DNA of 10,945 nt from Candidatus Omnitrophota bacterium. Its GTDB lineage: Bacteria; Omnitrophota; Gorgyraeia; S143-82. Positions 1-6,046 of this stretch are shown piece after piece (the stretch's first letter is position 1; each line of letters starts with the position of its first letter). Where the stretch lies: assembly GCA_027034965.1 (NCBI GenBank), contig JALVWL010000127.1, positions 1-10,945 of the forward strand, given 5' to 3'. The position numbers were made by a program, and so were the translations under genes. The notes under the pieces are model-generated. The model searched no databases and was not told the origin of the DNA. It worked only from the letters and a program-made list of their open reading frames with translations.

Positions 1-663
1 TGGATGGCTGCCCTGGGAAGCGTGTTTGCGATAGCGATTGGCAAACAGGTGTTTGGAGGAATCGGCAGGAATGTATTTAACCCGGCCCTTGTAGGCAGGG
101 CCTTTTTGATGGCCTCTTTCCCTGCTGAGATGACCAGATTTTTCATAAGCCAGAACGGTGCATTGGTTAGTCAGGCTACGCCCCTTAATATCCTTAAAGA
201 GGGCAGCGCAGCCCCTCTGGTCAGTTACAAGACACTATTCCTCGGAAATTATCCTGGATGTATAGGTGAGACCTCTGTACTGGCGCTTCTTATCGGTGCG
301 ATGATACTGTTGTGGAGGGGCTATATCTCTTTGAGGATACCGTTGTCTTATATTGTCACAGTTGGATTGATGACCTGGATATTCGGCGGCTCAGGTGGAC
401 TTTTTTCGGGTGATTGGTTGTTCCATATCCTTTCAGGAGGCCTTATGCTGGGGGCCTGGTTTATGGCTACGGATATGGTAACCTCGCCTATTACCAGGAA
501 AGGACAGATCGCCTTTGGGATAGGGTGCGGACTTATCACCAGTGTTATCCGTCTCTGGGGAGGCTATCCAGAGGGCGTTTCATATTCTATTCTTATGATG
601 AATGCCCTGGTCCCCTATCTCGACAATATCTTTAAACCGCGTAAACTTGGGGAGAGTCGTTGA
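1..663 (+). CDS. rnfD: Rnf complex subunit D (RnfD/NqrB family), 5'-truncated by the window edge
   Basis: Integral membrane, flavin-carrying subunit of the ferredoxin:NAD+ oxidoreductase (Rnf), which couples electron transfer to Na+ or H+ export. The frame is open from base 1 (a Trp codon precedes the first visible Met), so the Met at base 4 is internal. About 220 codons are visible against roughly 310-350 for the family, so the N-terminal third is missing. The visible part begins in the conserved segment with GKQVFGGIGRN and FNPALVGRAF, followed by several hydrophobic helices. Counting from the Met at base 4, SQATPL (residues 56-61) matches the motif whose Thr (here T59) carries covalently bound FMN in this family. 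The stop is one base before rnfE. The context of rnfE and rnfA supports Rnf; the closely related Nqr (NqrB) is the alternative, and Rnf is preferred because no Nqr-specific gene is visible. Confidence 0.93.
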   Translation, partial: WMAALGSVFAIAIGKQVFGGIGRNVFNPALVGRAFLMASFPAEMTRFFISQNGALVSQATPLNILKEGSAAPLVSYKTLFLGNYPGCIGETSVLALLIGAMILLWRGYISLRIPLSYIVTVGLMTWIFGGSGGLFSGDWLFHILSGGLMLGAWFMATDMVTSPITRKGQIAFGIGCGLITSVIRLWGGYPEGVSYSILMMNALVPYLDNIFKPRKLGESR

Positions 664-664
664 T

Positions 665-1252
665 ATGAAGTCTTTGATGGCAGAATTTTATAAAGGGATA
701 TTTAAGGAAAATCCTATTCTGGTCCTTGCCTTGGGTCTGTGTCCAACCCTGGCAGTATCTACTTCTCTGCAAAATGCCCTTGGAATGGGGCTGTCGGCAA
801 CCTTTGTCTTGATTTGTTCAAATATCTTGATCTCGATGTTTAAACGGTTTATCCCTTCGAGGGTGAGAATCCCTTCGTATATAGTAATAATCGCCACATT
901 CGTTACAATTGTTGAGTTGGTGATGGAGGCCTATCTGCCCTCCCTCTATAAGCAGTTGGGTATATTTGTCCCATTGATAGTGGTCAATTGTATTATTCTG
1001 GGTAGAGCAGAGGCCTTTGCCTCTAGGAATGGGGTATTCGCCTCCTTTCTCGATGGACTTGGGATGGGTATAGGTTTTACATTTACCCTTTCAATGATTG
1101 GCCTAATCCGAGAGGTGTTGGGAGCAGGTAAGATATGGGGCTATCCGGTTAGCCTGGACTTTGTCCCTGTACTGGTATTTGCCCTGCCGCCCGGGGCCCT
1201 GCTTGTGCTCGGATTGATGCTGGCAATAAAACAGGCGGGAGATAAGAAATGA
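665..1252 (+). CDS. rnfE: Rnf complex subunit E (RnfE/NqrD family)
   Basis: Small polytopic membrane subunit (195 aa, usual size) of the Rnf ion pump. The chosen ATG at 665 follows the rnfD stop by one base and has a GGGGAG Shine-Dalgarno at 650-655; the frame also opens upstream inside rnfD but without family similarity. The protein starts MKSLMAEFYKGIFKENPILV, typical of RnfE, and has about six hydrophobic segments. Two conserved Cys are visible: C26 in LGLCPTLAV and C109 in VVNCIILGRAEAFA. In the family these pair with the matching Cys of RnfA to hold an iron-sulfur cluster in the middle of the membrane. It overlaps rnfA by 4 nt (ATGA), which implies translational coupling. No rnfG lies between rnfD and this gene. 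Confidence 0.95.
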   Translation: MKSLMAEFYKGIFKENPILVLALGLCPTLAVSTSLQNALGMGLSATFVLICSNILISMFKRFIPSRVRIPSYIVIIATFVTIVELVMEAYLPSLYKQLGIFVPLIVVNCIILGRAEAFASRNGVFASFLDGLGMGIGFTFTLSMIGLIREVLGAGKIWGYPVSLDFVPVLVFALPPGALLVLGLMLAIKQAGDKK

Positions 1253-1848
1253 CGGCAAAGATATTCTCTCTATTTGTGTTAAATGTCTTCACTGCCAATT
1301 TTATACTCTTTAGATTCCTCGGGATGTGTCCGTTTATAGGGGTTTCGCGCAGGAAGCATCCCGCCTTTTTTATGTCCCTGGCGGTTATATTCGTTATGGT
1401 GTTCTCGTCTATTATTACCTGGGCATTATATAATTATATCCTACTTCCCAATGGACTTGAGTATATGCGTACAGTGAGTTTTATATTGGTTATTGCCAGT
1501 GCTGTCCAGATGATAGATATGGTGATGCTCAAGACAATGCCTGCCCTTCACCGCACCCTTGGCATATACCTGCCCCTTATTACGACTAACTGCGCTGTCC
1601 TGGGGGTTACGGTATTGAATATCGATATGTTTGTAAAGGACGGCAAGGCCATATCGGGTGGATTTTTGTTTTCTGTATTGCAGGGCCTCTTTGCAGGTCT
1701 TGGGTTTATGGTGGCAATGATGATAATGTCGGGTATAAGGGAGAGGCTTGATGTGATAGACCTGCCCAGGCCTTTCCGAGGGATACCAATTGCCTTTATT
1801 GTCGCGGCCCTGTTGTCCCTTTCCTTTATGGGATTCAATGGGTTGTGA
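1249..1848 (+). CDS. rnfA: Rnf complex subunit A (RnfA/NqrE family)
   Basis: Polytopic membrane partner of RnfE (199 aa, close to the usual length of about 190-200). RnfA and RnfE are inverted-topology homologues that form the core of the ion-translocating unit. Visible signatures are FTANFILFRFLGMCPFIGVS near the N-terminus and LPLITTNCAVLGV near residue 115. C27 and C115 correspond to the conserved cluster-binding cysteines that pair with those of RnfE. The start ATG overlaps the rnfE stop (ATGA). In many Rnf operons rnfB, the ferredoxin-interacting iron-sulfur subunit, follows rnfA; here a chemoreceptor follows after an 85-nt gap, so rnfB must lie elsewhere, possibly upstream of rnfD. Confidence 0.95.
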   Translation: MTAKIFSLFVLNVFTANFILFRFLGMCPFIGVSRRKHPAFFMSLAVIFVMVFSSIITWALYNYILLPNGLEYMRTVSFILVIASAVQMIDMVMLKTMPALHRTLGIYLPLITTNCAVLGVTVLNIDMFVKDGKAISGGFLFSVLQGLFAGLGFMVAMMIMSGIRERLDVIDLPRPFRGIPIAFIVAALLSLSFMGFNGL

Positions 1849-1920
1849 TGAGTTGGTAATATATATCATTGACATCTGTTTTCTTCTTGTGAAGTAAATG
1901 GATGTCGTATCTTTTTTAAA

Positions 1921-1927
1921 AAGGGGG
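1921..1927 (+). promoter_or_regulatory. Shine-Dalgarno site that sets the chemoreceptor start
   Basis: AAGGGGG ends 6 nt before ATG 1934, whereas the earlier in-frame ATG at 1898 has no comparable purine-rich site before it. This supports translation starting at 1934. Confidence 0.6.
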
Positions 1928-1933
1928 TGGGGG

Positions 1934-3580
1934 ATGAATTTTCTGAAGAGATTTTCCTTCAAAGGTAAGTTTATCATTCTGTTTTGCCTTATAGGAATTG
2001 CAGCGGGCTTAGTTGTTCTGGTATCTTCTTTTTCTTTGTATAAGATGTATAGAGCGGCCTCTGTTGGAGTCCTAAAGATTACCAGTACAGTGTCAGAAGA
2101 GGATAGTCTAGTAAGACAGGAATTAGAACAAGAAAAGAAAGATTTCCTAATAAATTTACAAGAACTATTGCGGGTTGCCTACTTAAGTATATTTGTAGCC
2201 ATTATAATAGCCATGGGTATTGTAATTTTAGGGACAATTTTGTTATATTTACAAACAGTTGAGCCCTTAAGACGTATAAGAAGAGTGGTTCGAGAAATGG
2301 GGAAAGGGAATTTTATTATCAATTTTCAAGATGTAACTCAAAATGATGAAATAGGTAATATATGTATTAGTTTGCAGGATACTGCAAAGAATATAGAATC
2401 CCTTTTCCTGGATATAACAGAAGGAACCAAAAAATTAGTTTTTGAGAGTATAGGATTGAAGGATGAGAGTTTTAGATTGGATTCGATTGCAAAACAAGAA
2501 TATTCTCAGGCTCAACAGATAGCCGCAGCTGCGGAAGAGATGAGTCAGACGATAGCTGAAATAGCACGGAATGCCTCCTTAGCCGCTGAAAATGCCCATA
2601 ATGCGAGCTCTGTAACGGTTGAAGGAAAGCAGAGGGCCAGTGTCGCTATTAGTACTATGCATAGTTTGATAGAAAAGACGGAGAGATTGGCTAATATGAT
2701 AAATAATCTAAATTCCAGAATTTCTGAGATAGAGGAGATTGTTTCGGTTGTATCGGATATCGCTGATCAGACAGGCCTTCTTTCTCTAAACGCTGCTATA
2801 GAGGCGGCAAGGGCAGGAGAATTGGGTAGAGGGTTTGCGGTGGTAGCCGATGAGGTGCAGAAACTTGCGGACAGGACATTAATAGCCACTAAAGAGATTT
2901 CAGACAAGATATCAATGGTACAGAAGGAAAGCCAGGAGACGGCAGAGGCAATGAAGAATTCTATAGAGACGATTACAACGGTTAGAGAGGGAATTGATTC
3001 CCTTGAGTCAAACTTAAATACAATTGCTGGTTCGGTTAGTGAAGTGGAATCCCAGATCTCGATGATAGCCGCTGCAGTTGAAGAGGAGTCCCAAGTTAGT
3101 GCAGAGGTAGTTCGACACATAGAAGATATCCTTTCTCTGGCTAATAGTACAGCTGAGGCTTCCGGAGATGTTATGGTGATGGTGAAAGATATGGATGATA
3201 ACTTGAATAAATTAAGAATGGTAATAGGAAGTTTAAGGTCAAAAGCCATATTTGATCTAGCGCATATAGACCATATTGTCTGGATGAGAAGTGTAGAAGA
3301 TATGTTAGAAGGACGGAAAGAAGTGGAAGAAATTACTGATTTTCAATCATGCCGTTTTGGAAAATGGTATTATAGTGAGGGGATGAAACTTTTTGGAAAT
3401 AATGATTTGTTTAAAGCCCTTGAAAGGCCTCATATATTAGTGCATGAATTGGCCAAAGAAGCGGTGAGCCTTTCAAGTATAGGGAAAAAAGATGAAGCAG
3501 CGGCAAAAGTTCAAGAGATGAAACAACAAGCAGAATTGTTAATTGAGAAACTTCTTGAGTTAAAACAGCAAGTCCTCTAA
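1934..3580 (+). CDS. Methyl-accepting chemotaxis protein with C-terminal CZB zinc-binding domain
   Basis: Chemoreceptor that would control CheA/CheW signalling. The frame opens at ATG 1898, but ATG 1934 is preferred because AAGGGGG (1921-1927) sits 6 nt upstream and the protein then starts just before the first membrane helix (548 aa). Order of domains: TM1 about 12-36; a short exposed segment of only about 45 residues; TM2 about 83-108; HAMP about 109-160; signalling coiled coil with hairpin tip (DIADQTGLLSLNAAIEAARA, then GRGFAVVADEVQKLADRT) near 276-314; CZB domain about 438-548. CZB ligands are visible: H447 in HIVW, C473 in SCRFGKWYY, and H500 and H504 in PHILVHEL, the 3-His/1-Cys pattern of zinc-binding CZB proteins. 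With so little extracellular sequence, sensing is probably cytosolic, through zinc or oxidation of the ligand Cys. Codons are more A+T-rich than in neighbouring genes, suggesting separate acquisition. Confidence 0.93.
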   Translation: MNFLKRFSFKGKFIILFCLIGIAAGLVVLVSSFSLYKMYRAASVGVLKITSTVSEEDSLVRQELEQEKKDFLINLQELLRVAYLSIFVAIIIAMGIVILGTILLYLQTVEPLRRIRRVVREMGKGNFIINFQDVTQNDEIGNICISLQDTAKNIESLFLDITEGTKKLVFESIGLKDESFRLDSIAKQEYSQAQQIAAAAEEMSQTIAEIARNASLAAENAHNASSVTVEGKQRASVAISTMHSLIEKTERLANMINNLNSRISEIEEIVSVVSDIADQTGLLSLNAAIEAARAGELGRGFAVVADEVQKLADRTLIATKEISDKISMVQKESQETAEAMKNSIETITTVREGIDSLESNLNTIAGSVSEVESQISMIAAAVEEESQVSAEVVRHIEDILSLANSTAEASGDVMVMVKDMDDNLNKLRMVIGSLRSKAIFDLAHIDHIVWMRSVEDMLEGRKEVEEITDFQSCRFGKWYYSEGMKLFGNNDLFKALERPHILVHELAKEAVSLSSIGKKDEAAAKVQEMKQQAELLIEKLLELKQQVL

Positions 3581-3626
3581 TATGTTACTAGCTTAAATTT
3601 TGGAGAACTAGAACATTCCTCTTTTG

Positions 3627-3706
3627 CTTTTCAATATATGAGAAACGTGGTATTCTAATTAGTTCGAGTTTAACAAAGGACAATATCTTAAAAATTAAAT
3701 TATTTT
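3627..3706 (+). promoter_or_regulatory. Candidate promoter region for purF (two overlapping possibilities)
   Basis: The 132-nt gap before purF is A+T-rich and has no Shine-Dalgarno near the start codon. Two weak promoter readings exist. First, TTTTCA (3628-3633), 17 nt, then an extended -10, TGGTATTCT (3648-3656), giving a leader of about 50 nt. Second, AGGACA (3677-3682), 18 nt, then TATTTT (3701-3706), which would place the transcription start on the A of the purF ATG. Both are partial matches to the sigma-70 consensus and neither is certain. Confidence 0.35.
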
Positions 3707-3712
3707 TTCATT

Positions 3713-5122
3713 ATGCAATTCTGTGAATTTTGGGATCCTATCAAAGAGTATTGCGGCGTATTTGGCGTCTGGGGTCATAGGGATGCGGTCTACTTTAATT
3801 TCCTCGGACTTTACGCCCTCCAGCACAGAGGCCAGGAAAGCGCTGGCATAGTCTCATTCGATAGAGAGAGCCAGACTACACGGATCCATAAGGATATGGG
3901 CCTGGTGCCGGATGTGTTTAAGGGTGATGTATTATCTTATCTCAAGGGAGATGTGGCTATCGGCCATGTGCGTTATTCAACGACCGGCTCCAGTATAATA
4001 AAGAATGCCCAGCCCTTGCTTGTGAACTATAGAGATGGTTTTCTGGCAATAGGGCACAATGGGAACCTGATTAACAGCAAGGAACTGCGCGATGAGCTCG
4101 AGGCCCAGGGGGCCATCTTTCAGACCACCACGGATAGCGAGGTCATAGTCCATCTTATTGCCCACACTCGAGAGGGAGATTGGTTGGAACACATATTTTC
4201 TGCTTTGAGGAGGGTGCAGGGTGCCTATTCCCTGGTTATGCTGAATCAATATGGCCTTATGGGGGCAAGGGATCCCAATGGCTTTCGGCCCTTGGTATTG
4301 GGAAGTTTGGATGGAGCCTATGTCCTTTCATCAGAGACCTGCGCCCTTGATTTGATTGGCGCCGAGTATATAAGGGAGATAGAACCAGGGGAGTTTGTCC
4401 TGATTAATGACGAGGGGATAAAGAGTTTTTATCCTAATGGCAAGAGAGAAGAGAGCTCTTGTTGTATATTTGAGCATATCTATTTTGCGCGGCCGGACTC
4501 GATCCTCTTTGGTAAATTGGTACACAAGGTCAGGGAGGAATTGGGAAGACAGCTGGCCAGGGAGAATCCAGTAGAGGCGGATATGGTTATGCCGGTGCCA
4601 GATTCTGGCCTGAGTTCTGCGATTGGCTATAGCCAGGAGTCAGGGATTCCTCTTGAGTGGGGCTTTATAAGGAATCACTATGTTGGCAGGACCTTTATTC
4701 AACCCCATCAGCGCTACAGGGAACTCGGGGTCAGGGTAAAGCTGAATATTATGCCCGAGGTGATAAAGGGCAAGAGGGTGATTGTCGTCGATGATTCTAT
4801 TGTGCGAGGCACCACTTCTAAACGCCGTGTCAAGGCAATAAGGGAGGCAGGGGCAAAGGAGGTCCACTTAAGGATATCCTGTCCGCCGCATAGGTGGCCT
4901 TGTTTTTATGGCATAGACTTTCCTTCAAAAGAGGAACTTATCGCTAATAATATGTCCCACAAGGAGATAGAGTCTTATTTAGGAGTGGATAGCCTTGGTT
5001 ATCTGTCTATTGAAGGGATGCTGAAGGCCGTTGGTAATCACTCCTGCTATTGTACTGCCTGTTTTTCTGGTAATTATCCACTTGAGGTTAGGCGAGAGAT
5101 AGGAAAACTAGACCTGGAATAG
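3713..5122 (+). CDS. purF: Amidophosphoribosyltransferase (glutamine PRPP amidotransferase)
   Basis: Makes phosphoribosylamine from PRPP and glutamine, the first committed step of de novo purine synthesis; cytosolic. 469 aa, normal length. The N-terminal class II glutaminase domain (about 14-240) begins with C14 in EYCGVFG after a 13-residue propeptide that would be removed to expose the nucleophile. R87 (GHVRYST), N117-G118 (GHNGN) and D141 (TTTDSE) are the expected active-site residues. The phosphoribosyltransferase domain has the PRPP loop VIVVDDSIVRGTT (356-368, D360/D361). C251 (CIFEHIYFARPDS), C397 (PCFYG), C447 and C450 (YCTACF) match the four ligands of the [4Fe-4S] cluster in Bacillus-type PurF, so an oxygen-sensitive clustered enzyme is inferred. 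An in-frame stop 21 nt upstream of the ATG excludes a longer form. No Shine-Dalgarno is seen. It stands alone rather than in a purine operon. Confidence 0.97.
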   Translation: MQFCEFWDPIKEYCGVFGVWGHRDAVYFNFLGLYALQHRGQESAGIVSFDRESQTTRIHKDMGLVPDVFKGDVLSYLKGDVAIGHVRYSTTGSSIIKNAQPLLVNYRDGFLAIGHNGNLINSKELRDELEAQGAIFQTTTDSEVIVHLIAHTREGDWLEHIFSALRRVQGAYSLVMLNQYGLMGARDPNGFRPLVLGSLDGAYVLSSETCALDLIGAEYIREIEPGEFVLINDEGIKSFYPNGKREESSCCIFEHIYFARPDSILFGKLVHKVREELGRQLARENPVEADMVMPVPDSGLSSAIGYSQESGIPLEWGFIRNHYVGRTFIQPHQRYRELGVRVKLNIMPEVIKGKRVIVVDDSIVRGTTSKRRVKAIREAGAKEVHLRISCPPHRWPCFYGIDFPSKEELIANNMSHKEIESYLGVDSLGYLSIEGMLKAVGNHSCYCTACFSGNYPLEVRREIGKLDLE

Positions 5123-5132
5123 GGTTTTGTAA

Positions 5133-5161
5133 TTGACTATAGGGGTGTTAGGTAATATAAT
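5133..5161 (+). promoter_or_regulatory. Strong sigma-70-type promoter giving a predicted leaderless mRNA
   Basis: TTGACT (5133-5138, 5 of 6 to consensus), a 17-nt spacer, then TATAAT (5156-5161, perfect). Six bases separate the -10 box from the ATG at 5168, so the normal start point (+1) is the A of that ATG. The next gene has no Shine-Dalgarno, which agrees with a leaderless transcript. The 45-nt gap between purF and the next gene is nearly all promoter. Confidence 0.8.
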
Positions 5162-5167
5162 CTGGGC

Positions 5168-5488
5168 ATGGTCAGTATAGAGGATGTAAAGGCGCTTGGT
5201 TTGAGGATTGCCGAGATAGTTGGTGTGGAGGACCACCCCAATGCAGATAGGCTTTATGTACTTTCGGTTCGTATTGGGGATGAGACCAGGAGATTGGTAG
5301 CCGGTATAAAGGCCTATTATTCGAAGGATGAGCTCCTTGGCAAGAAGATAGTGGTCATTACCAATCTAAGGCCGGCTACTATCAGGGGGATTGAGAGCCA
5401 GGGTATGCTCCTGGCTGCTGATGCAGGCAATGAGGTGGTCTTGCTTTCACCGGAAAAGGATGTTCCCTCAGGAGCTGAGGTGAGATAG
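5168..5488 (+). CDS. Free-standing tRNA-binding (EMAPII/MetRS C-terminal-like) OB-fold protein
   Basis: 106-aa cytosolic protein consisting of a single tRNA-binding OB fold, like the C-terminal domain of bacterial methionyl-tRNA synthetase, the separate MetRS beta chain of some bacteria, or the Trbp111/CsaA family. Signatures: DVKALGLRIAEIVGVEDHPN near the N-terminus with the family H-PNAD-L pattern (residues 23-29), RRLVAGIKAYYS, GKKIVVITNLRPATIRG, and ESQGMLLAA near 77-85. It probably binds the outer corner of tRNA and may act as a trans-acting domain for a MetRS that lacks it; the metG gene is not in this window, so this cannot be checked here. The start is fixed by the promoter geometry (leaderless) and no alternative start lies nearby. 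The yjbQ-like gene starts immediately after its stop. Confidence 0.88.
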   Translation: MVSIEDVKALGLRIAEIVGVEDHPNADRLYVLSVRIGDETRRLVAGIKAYYSKDELLGKKIVVITNLRPATIRGIESQGMLLAADAGNEVVLLSPEKDVPSGAEVR

Positions 5489-5905
5489 ATGGTATTTAGT
5501 TATGAATTTAGTGTCGATACGCGAGGATTTTGTGATATACACGATATTACGCCTGAGGTAAAAAAGGCCGTTGATATCTCTGGCATCTCGAATGGTTTGG
5601 TTTGCGTGTTCGTAAACGGTTCAACTGCTGGAGTGACTACCTGTGAATATGAGCCCGGGCTGGTAAAGGACCTTAAAGAGGCCTTTGAGCGCCTGGCCCC
5701 TCAATCAGGCGAATACCATCACAATATGGCCTGGGGAGACGGCAATGGGTTTTCCCATGTAAGGGCCTCTCTATTGGGGGCGGGTATGTGTGTACCTCTT
5801 TCCGGAGGCAATCTTATCCTGGGTATGTGGCAGCAGATAATCTTGGTTGACTTTGATAATCGTAGCAGGCGACGCGAGGTAATCGTGCAGATAGTAGGAG
5901 AATAG
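5489..5905 (+). CDS. YjbQ / UPF0047 family protein
   Basis: 138 aa, the usual size of this widespread single-domain family. Family motifs are clear: STAGVTTCEYEPG (45-57), EYHHN followed by GDGNGFSHVRASLLG (83-97), VPLSGGNLILGMWQQI (102-117) and DFDNRSRRREV (121-131). Conserved His, Asp and Asn (H77, H78, D84, N86, H90) form the probable metal or ligand site. Biochemical role is not settled: weak thiamin-phosphate synthase activity has been reported for relatives such as E. coli YjbQ, so a function name would be premature. The ATG directly follows the stop of the tRNA-binding protein, with a GAGGTGAG ribosome-binding site inside that gene, so the two are translated from one message. Its own last codons carry the ribosome-binding site of the next micro-ORF. 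Confidence 0.9.
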   Translation: MVFSYEFSVDTRGFCDIHDITPEVKKAVDISGISNGLVCVFVNGSTAGVTTCEYEPGLVKDLKEAFERLAPQSGEYHHNMAWGDGNGFSHVRASLLGAGMCVPLSGGNLILGMWQQIILVDFDNRSRRREVIVQIVGE

Positions 5906-5911
5906 AGGAGG
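5905..5911 (+). promoter_or_regulatory. Strong Shine-Dalgarno for the 26-aa micro-ORF
   Basis: GAGGAGG starts on the last base of the yjbQ-like stop codon and ends 7 nt before ATG 5919. It is the best ribosome-binding site in the window and is the main evidence that the micro-ORF is translated. Confidence 0.8.
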
Positions 5912-5918
5912 CATTATT

Positions 5919-5999
5919 ATGGCAAGGCGCAGAAGACGAGGCAAACTTAGCTGGAGGAGCAAAAAGGCCAATCACGGCCGCAAGCCTAACAAGGGATAA
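5919..5999 (+). CDS. 26-residue highly basic protein, possible small ribosome-associated protein
   Basis: A very short gene: ATG, 26 codons, TAA. The protein begins MARRRRRGKLSW and ends KANHGRKPNKG; about half of its residues are Arg or Lys, with only one acidic-free stretch and a single Trp. It has no membrane segment or signal. A near-consensus Shine-Dalgarno sits 7 nt before the ATG and it is the third gene of the promoter-5133 transcript. Size, charge and the R-R-G-K start resemble small basic ribosomal proteins such as Thermus THX (bTHX), which also has RRGK followed by an aromatic residue and a basic tail. That is a resemblance in composition, not a demonstrated homology. It is likely to be RNA-binding; the exact role is unknown. 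A peptide of this length is normally missed by gene callers. Confidence 0.7.
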   Translation: MARRRRRGKLSWRSKKANHGRKPNKG

Positions 6000-6005
6000 T
6001 CCCTT
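5991..6005 (+). terminator. Short perfect hairpin at the end of the micro-ORF, possible weak terminator
   Basis: AAGGGA (5991-5996) and TCCCTT (6000-6005) pair perfectly around the TAA stop codon as a 3-nt loop. The bases that follow (TCTCTAGATAT) are only mildly T-rich, so intrinsic termination would be weak. It could instead limit readthrough or stabilise the 3' end of the message. Confidence 0.4.
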
Positions 6006-6035
6006 TCTCTAGATATAGTATTGGGTTAAGAACCT

Positions 6036-6041
6036 TGTAAT
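6036..6041 (+). promoter_or_regulatory. Possible -10 box just before the aminotransferase start
   Basis: TGTAAT matches TATAAT at 5 of 6 positions and ends 5 nt before ATG 6047, the same geometry as the leaderless promoter at 5156-5161. No convincing -35 box lies 16-18 nt upstream (ATATAG at 6013-6018), so this is tentative. The lack of a Shine-Dalgarno before this gene is what makes it worth listing. Confidence 0.3.
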
Positions 6042-6046
6042 TTTCT

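Noticed and set aside
1869..1897. TTGACA at 1869-1874 as a promoter for the chemoreceptor
   Set aside because: The -35 match is perfect but at 16-18 nt spacing the -10 positions read GAAGTA/AAGTAA/AGTAAA, which are poor. No flagellar sigma-28 pattern was seen either.
1898..1933. ATG 1898 as the chemoreceptor start
   Set aside because: No ribosome-binding site precedes it, and ATG 1934 has a good one; the 12 extra residues carry no domain.
1441..1977. 178-codon minus-strand frame across rnfA
   Set aside because: Antisense to a clearly conserved gene, rich in residues typical of shadow frames, and without family similarity; the other long minus-strand frames are the same case.
3581..3640. Terminator hairpin after the chemoreceptor gene
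   Set aside because: GGAGAACTAG...ATTCCTCTTTT gives only 3-4 pairs with a mismatch, which is too weak to call.
3581..3712. Purine riboswitch ahead of purF
   Set aside because: The conserved three-way-junction core is not recognisable in this short A+T-rich leader.
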